From the NCBI GenBank assembly GCA_900554845.1, contig USIY01000134.1:1-6293 (forward strand): a stretch of DNA of 6,293 nt. Reading direction: 5' to 3'. Positions 5,208 to 6,293 of the stretch are shown in pieces. This DNA comes from an uncultured Bacteroidales bacterium. Lineage in GTDB: Bacteria > Bacteroidota > Bacteroidia > Bacteroidales > Muribaculaceae. The notes under the pieces are model-generated. The model was not told the DNA's origin. It searched no databases and saw only the letters and a list, made by a program, of their open reading frames with translations. Each line of letters begins with the position of its first letter. Positions within the stretch are counted from its first letter, which is position 1. Both the position numbers and the translations under genes were made by a program.

Positions 5208-5804
5208 TTACGAAGCGGCCGGGAAATTATTGACTGAATCCTCGGGATTTTTTATAAACAGAATGTCGAATTCCTCGATACGTCGCCGTTGGAGCTGTGA
5301 CAACGTCTTGCCACGGTAACGGCAATGCTTCAGGTATAGTTCGCGGATATCGCGGTTGCCGTTGCGCAACTCGCGTGTTACAGACGATCTTTTCACATTT
5401 CCGGACCCTATATTGTAGGCAAGGGTGCCGAGCAACAGTGAATCGGCTCCAAATTCGCGGAACACCGCGCAGTTCTTAAGCAAGTCTTTTCTAAGCAGTT
5501 CGTCAGCTTTGCTTTCGGAAAGAGTTGTTCGCGAGAATTTCTCGCCTGGCAGCACCTTGTGCCCGTAGCCTACCAAAGGCCAGTTTTTGGCGTGATGCAT
5601 GCCCTCGTACTTCTTGATGATAGCTACCGCCTGTTCAAACATGTCGACGGCGATAGCATCTTTCGCCATCGCCGCCGTATTTTTCTCTTTTTCTATTTCA
5701 ATTACAACAGGGTTGTCTGAATTTTCTTGGGCCCGGATATGAATTCCGGCCGCGATCAGCAGACATGTGGCAGCGATGCTTAGTGTTATGCCAATCTTTT
5801 TCAT
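5208..5804 (-). CDS. Exported GH24-like lysozyme homologue with an atypical active site
   Basis: A 198-residue protein with a signal peptide or N-terminal anchor (about 1-25) and a lysozyme-like domain from about 56. The GH24 (T4/lambda-R type) signs are the catalytic-type Glu67 in IIKKYEGMHH, the GYGH motif (79-82), LLRKDL (103-108) and SLLLGTLAYNIGSGNV (122-137), which matches the family hydrophobic helix. In phage lysozymes the Glu is followed by Asp and Thr before GxGH. Here the Glu-to-GYGH spacing is shorter (11 intervening residues), no Asp is present and the Thr site reads Leu or Val. I believe this short form occurs in other Bacteroidales proteins, so it is probably a real subfamily and not a mutation. 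The likely substrate is peptidoglycan, but activity is uncertain. It is the first gene of the cassette with the lipoprotein and DUF1573 protein; no consensus promoter was found in 5805-5909. Confidence 0.82.
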   Translation of the reverse strand: MKKIGITLSIAATCLLIAAGIHIRAQENSDNPVVIEIEKEKNTAAMAKDAIAVDMFEQAVAIIKKYEGMHHAKNWPLVGYGHKVLPGEKFSRTTLSESKADELLRKDLLKNCAVFREFGADSLLLGTLAYNIGSGNVKRSSVTRELRNGNRDIRELYLKHCRYRGKTLSQLQRRRIEEFDILFIKNPEDSVNNFPAAS

Positions 5805-5834
5805 CGTTAGTTAAAACGCTTAGCATCGCGATAG

Positions 5835-5898
5835 TATTGAAACTTTTAACATTTTTAACGTTCGGGAAGAGACCCCGAACGTTATTTAAGTTTCAATA
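5835..5898. repeat. Large imperfect inverted repeat between transporter and lysozyme homologue
   Basis: Two perfect 11-bp stems nest in one structure: outer TATTGAAACTT (5835-5845) with AAGTTTCAATA (5888-5898), and inner TAACGTTCGGG (5856-5866) with CCCGAACGTTA (5874-5884), loop AAGAGAC. The arms between them are 10 nt on one side and 3 nt on the other. It begins 12 nt after the transporter stop. Neither strand has a proper U-tract after the inner stem (minus reads AAAAATG, plus reads TTTAAG), so a simple terminator is doubtful. It may be a terminator of unusual type, an operator for the downstream cassette, or a small mobile-element remnant. Confidence 0.6.
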
Positions 5899-5909
5899 AA
5901 TGAATGTGT

Positions 5910-6293
5910 TTACCCTAAGAAATGCTGGTAGCAGAAATCGGTGCACCACATCCAGAAGGGGCAGAACCCGATGAAAGTCACCACCGACAGGGCGAGCGAT
6001 GAAGTGGATTCGGCCACATAGCAGTCGTATTCGTCGGCGATGATGATGCCGGAGAACGCCGGAGGGAGCGCTCCGGCCATGACCATCATGGCCAGGTTCT
6101 TCTCTCCCATCTTGAAGATAAGGCCCACAACCAGCAGGAGCGCCGGCATGACTATCATCTTCAGGATGGTACCCAGGATGGCGGCCCAGTTGATGTCTAT
6201 CTTGTAAGCCGACAGAGTGATACCGGCGGCGAACACGGCCATGGAGGCGTTGGCGCCCTTGATAAGGTCGAACGACGGGTCAAGATACTTAGG
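5910..6293 (-). CDS. AEC-family transporter, C-terminal part (cut by window edge)
   Basis: The frame is open to the window end, so the true start lies beyond 6293; 127 residues are visible. They match the C-terminal transport domain of the auxin efflux carrier (AEC) family, inner-membrane secondary transporters of organic acids and similar solutes. Hydrophobic segments are visible at about 17-32, 39-63, 68-90 and 97-118 of the visible part. The stretches AMMVMAGALPPAFSGIIIAD and SSLALSVVTFIGFCPFW are typical of the Bacteroidales members. Substrate cannot be told. An internal ATG at 6242 is not the start, since the 17 upstream codons (PKYLDPSFDLIKGANAS) fit the family. A large inverted repeat follows the stop. 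Confidence 0.85.
   Translation of the reverse strand, partial: PKYLDPSFDLIKGANASMAVFAAGITLSAYKIDINWAAILGTILKMIVMPALLLVVGLIFKMGEKNLAMMVMAGALPPAFSGIIIADEYDCYVAESTSSLALSVVTFIGFCPFWMWCTDFCYQHFLG

Noticed and set aside
4573..5319. Long plus-strand ORFs opposite the lipoprotein and lysozyme homologue
   Set aside because: Their compositions are Arg- or Val-rich without recognisable motifs, and the opposite strand has signal peptides and family motifs.
5805..5909. Consensus promoter for the lysozyme-homologue cassette
   Set aside because: No TAnnTTTG is present on the minus strand; the closest matches have at least two mismatches and no spaced TTTG.

Overview
The window looks like a chromosomal segment of a Bacteroidales bacterium, possibly Muribaculaceae-like (family level is inference). 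The evidence is two perfect Bacteroidetes-type -7 promoter boxes (TAnnTTTG), no strong Shine-Dalgarno sequences, a lipoprotein-rich gene set, DUF1573 proteins, a Bacteroidales-style lysozyme-like protein and an AEC transporter. Every supported gene lies on the minus strand, so transcription runs from high to low coordinates. No tRNA, rRNA, CRISPR array, insertion sequence or phage gene was seen.

In order of transcription: (1) 6293-5910 is the C-terminal part of an AEC-family membrane transporter, cut by the window edge. It is followed by a large inverted repeat (5835-5898). (2) 5804-3847 is a likely three-gene envelope cassette: an exported GH24-like lysozyme homologue, an unrecognised lipoprotein, and a short exported DUF1573 protein. 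A GC-rich two-tier hairpin (4282-4336) sits just before the DUF1573 start. An array of ten 9-bp repeats fills the 3' untranslated part and is followed by an intrinsic terminator (3727-3750). (3) 3714-3433 carries a perfect -7 box, a frameshifted and 5'-truncated remnant of a second DUF1573 gene, and a strong hairpin. (4) 3386-896 is a tightly packed operon: a thioredoxin-fold lipoprotein, prmC, recX and comF. The first two genes share an ATGA overlap, prmC and recX overlap by 17 nt, and recX and comF are 19 nt apart. It ends at an intrinsic terminator (815-850). (5) The U-tract of that terminator doubles as the -33 region of a good Bacteroidetes promoter for pyrE (705-64).

Functionally the window mixes housekeeping genes (pyrimidine synthesis, release-factor methylation, RecA modulation, a competence-type phosphoribosyltransferase) with cell-envelope genes (redox lipoprotein, lysozyme homologue, lipoprotein, DUF1573). 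Nothing here proves a new multi-gene system. The best leads are the degraded DUF1573 locus, the 9-bp palindromic repeat array, the two complex inverted repeats, the unusual PRPP loops of PyrE, and the lysozyme homologue that lacks two of three canonical active-site residues.
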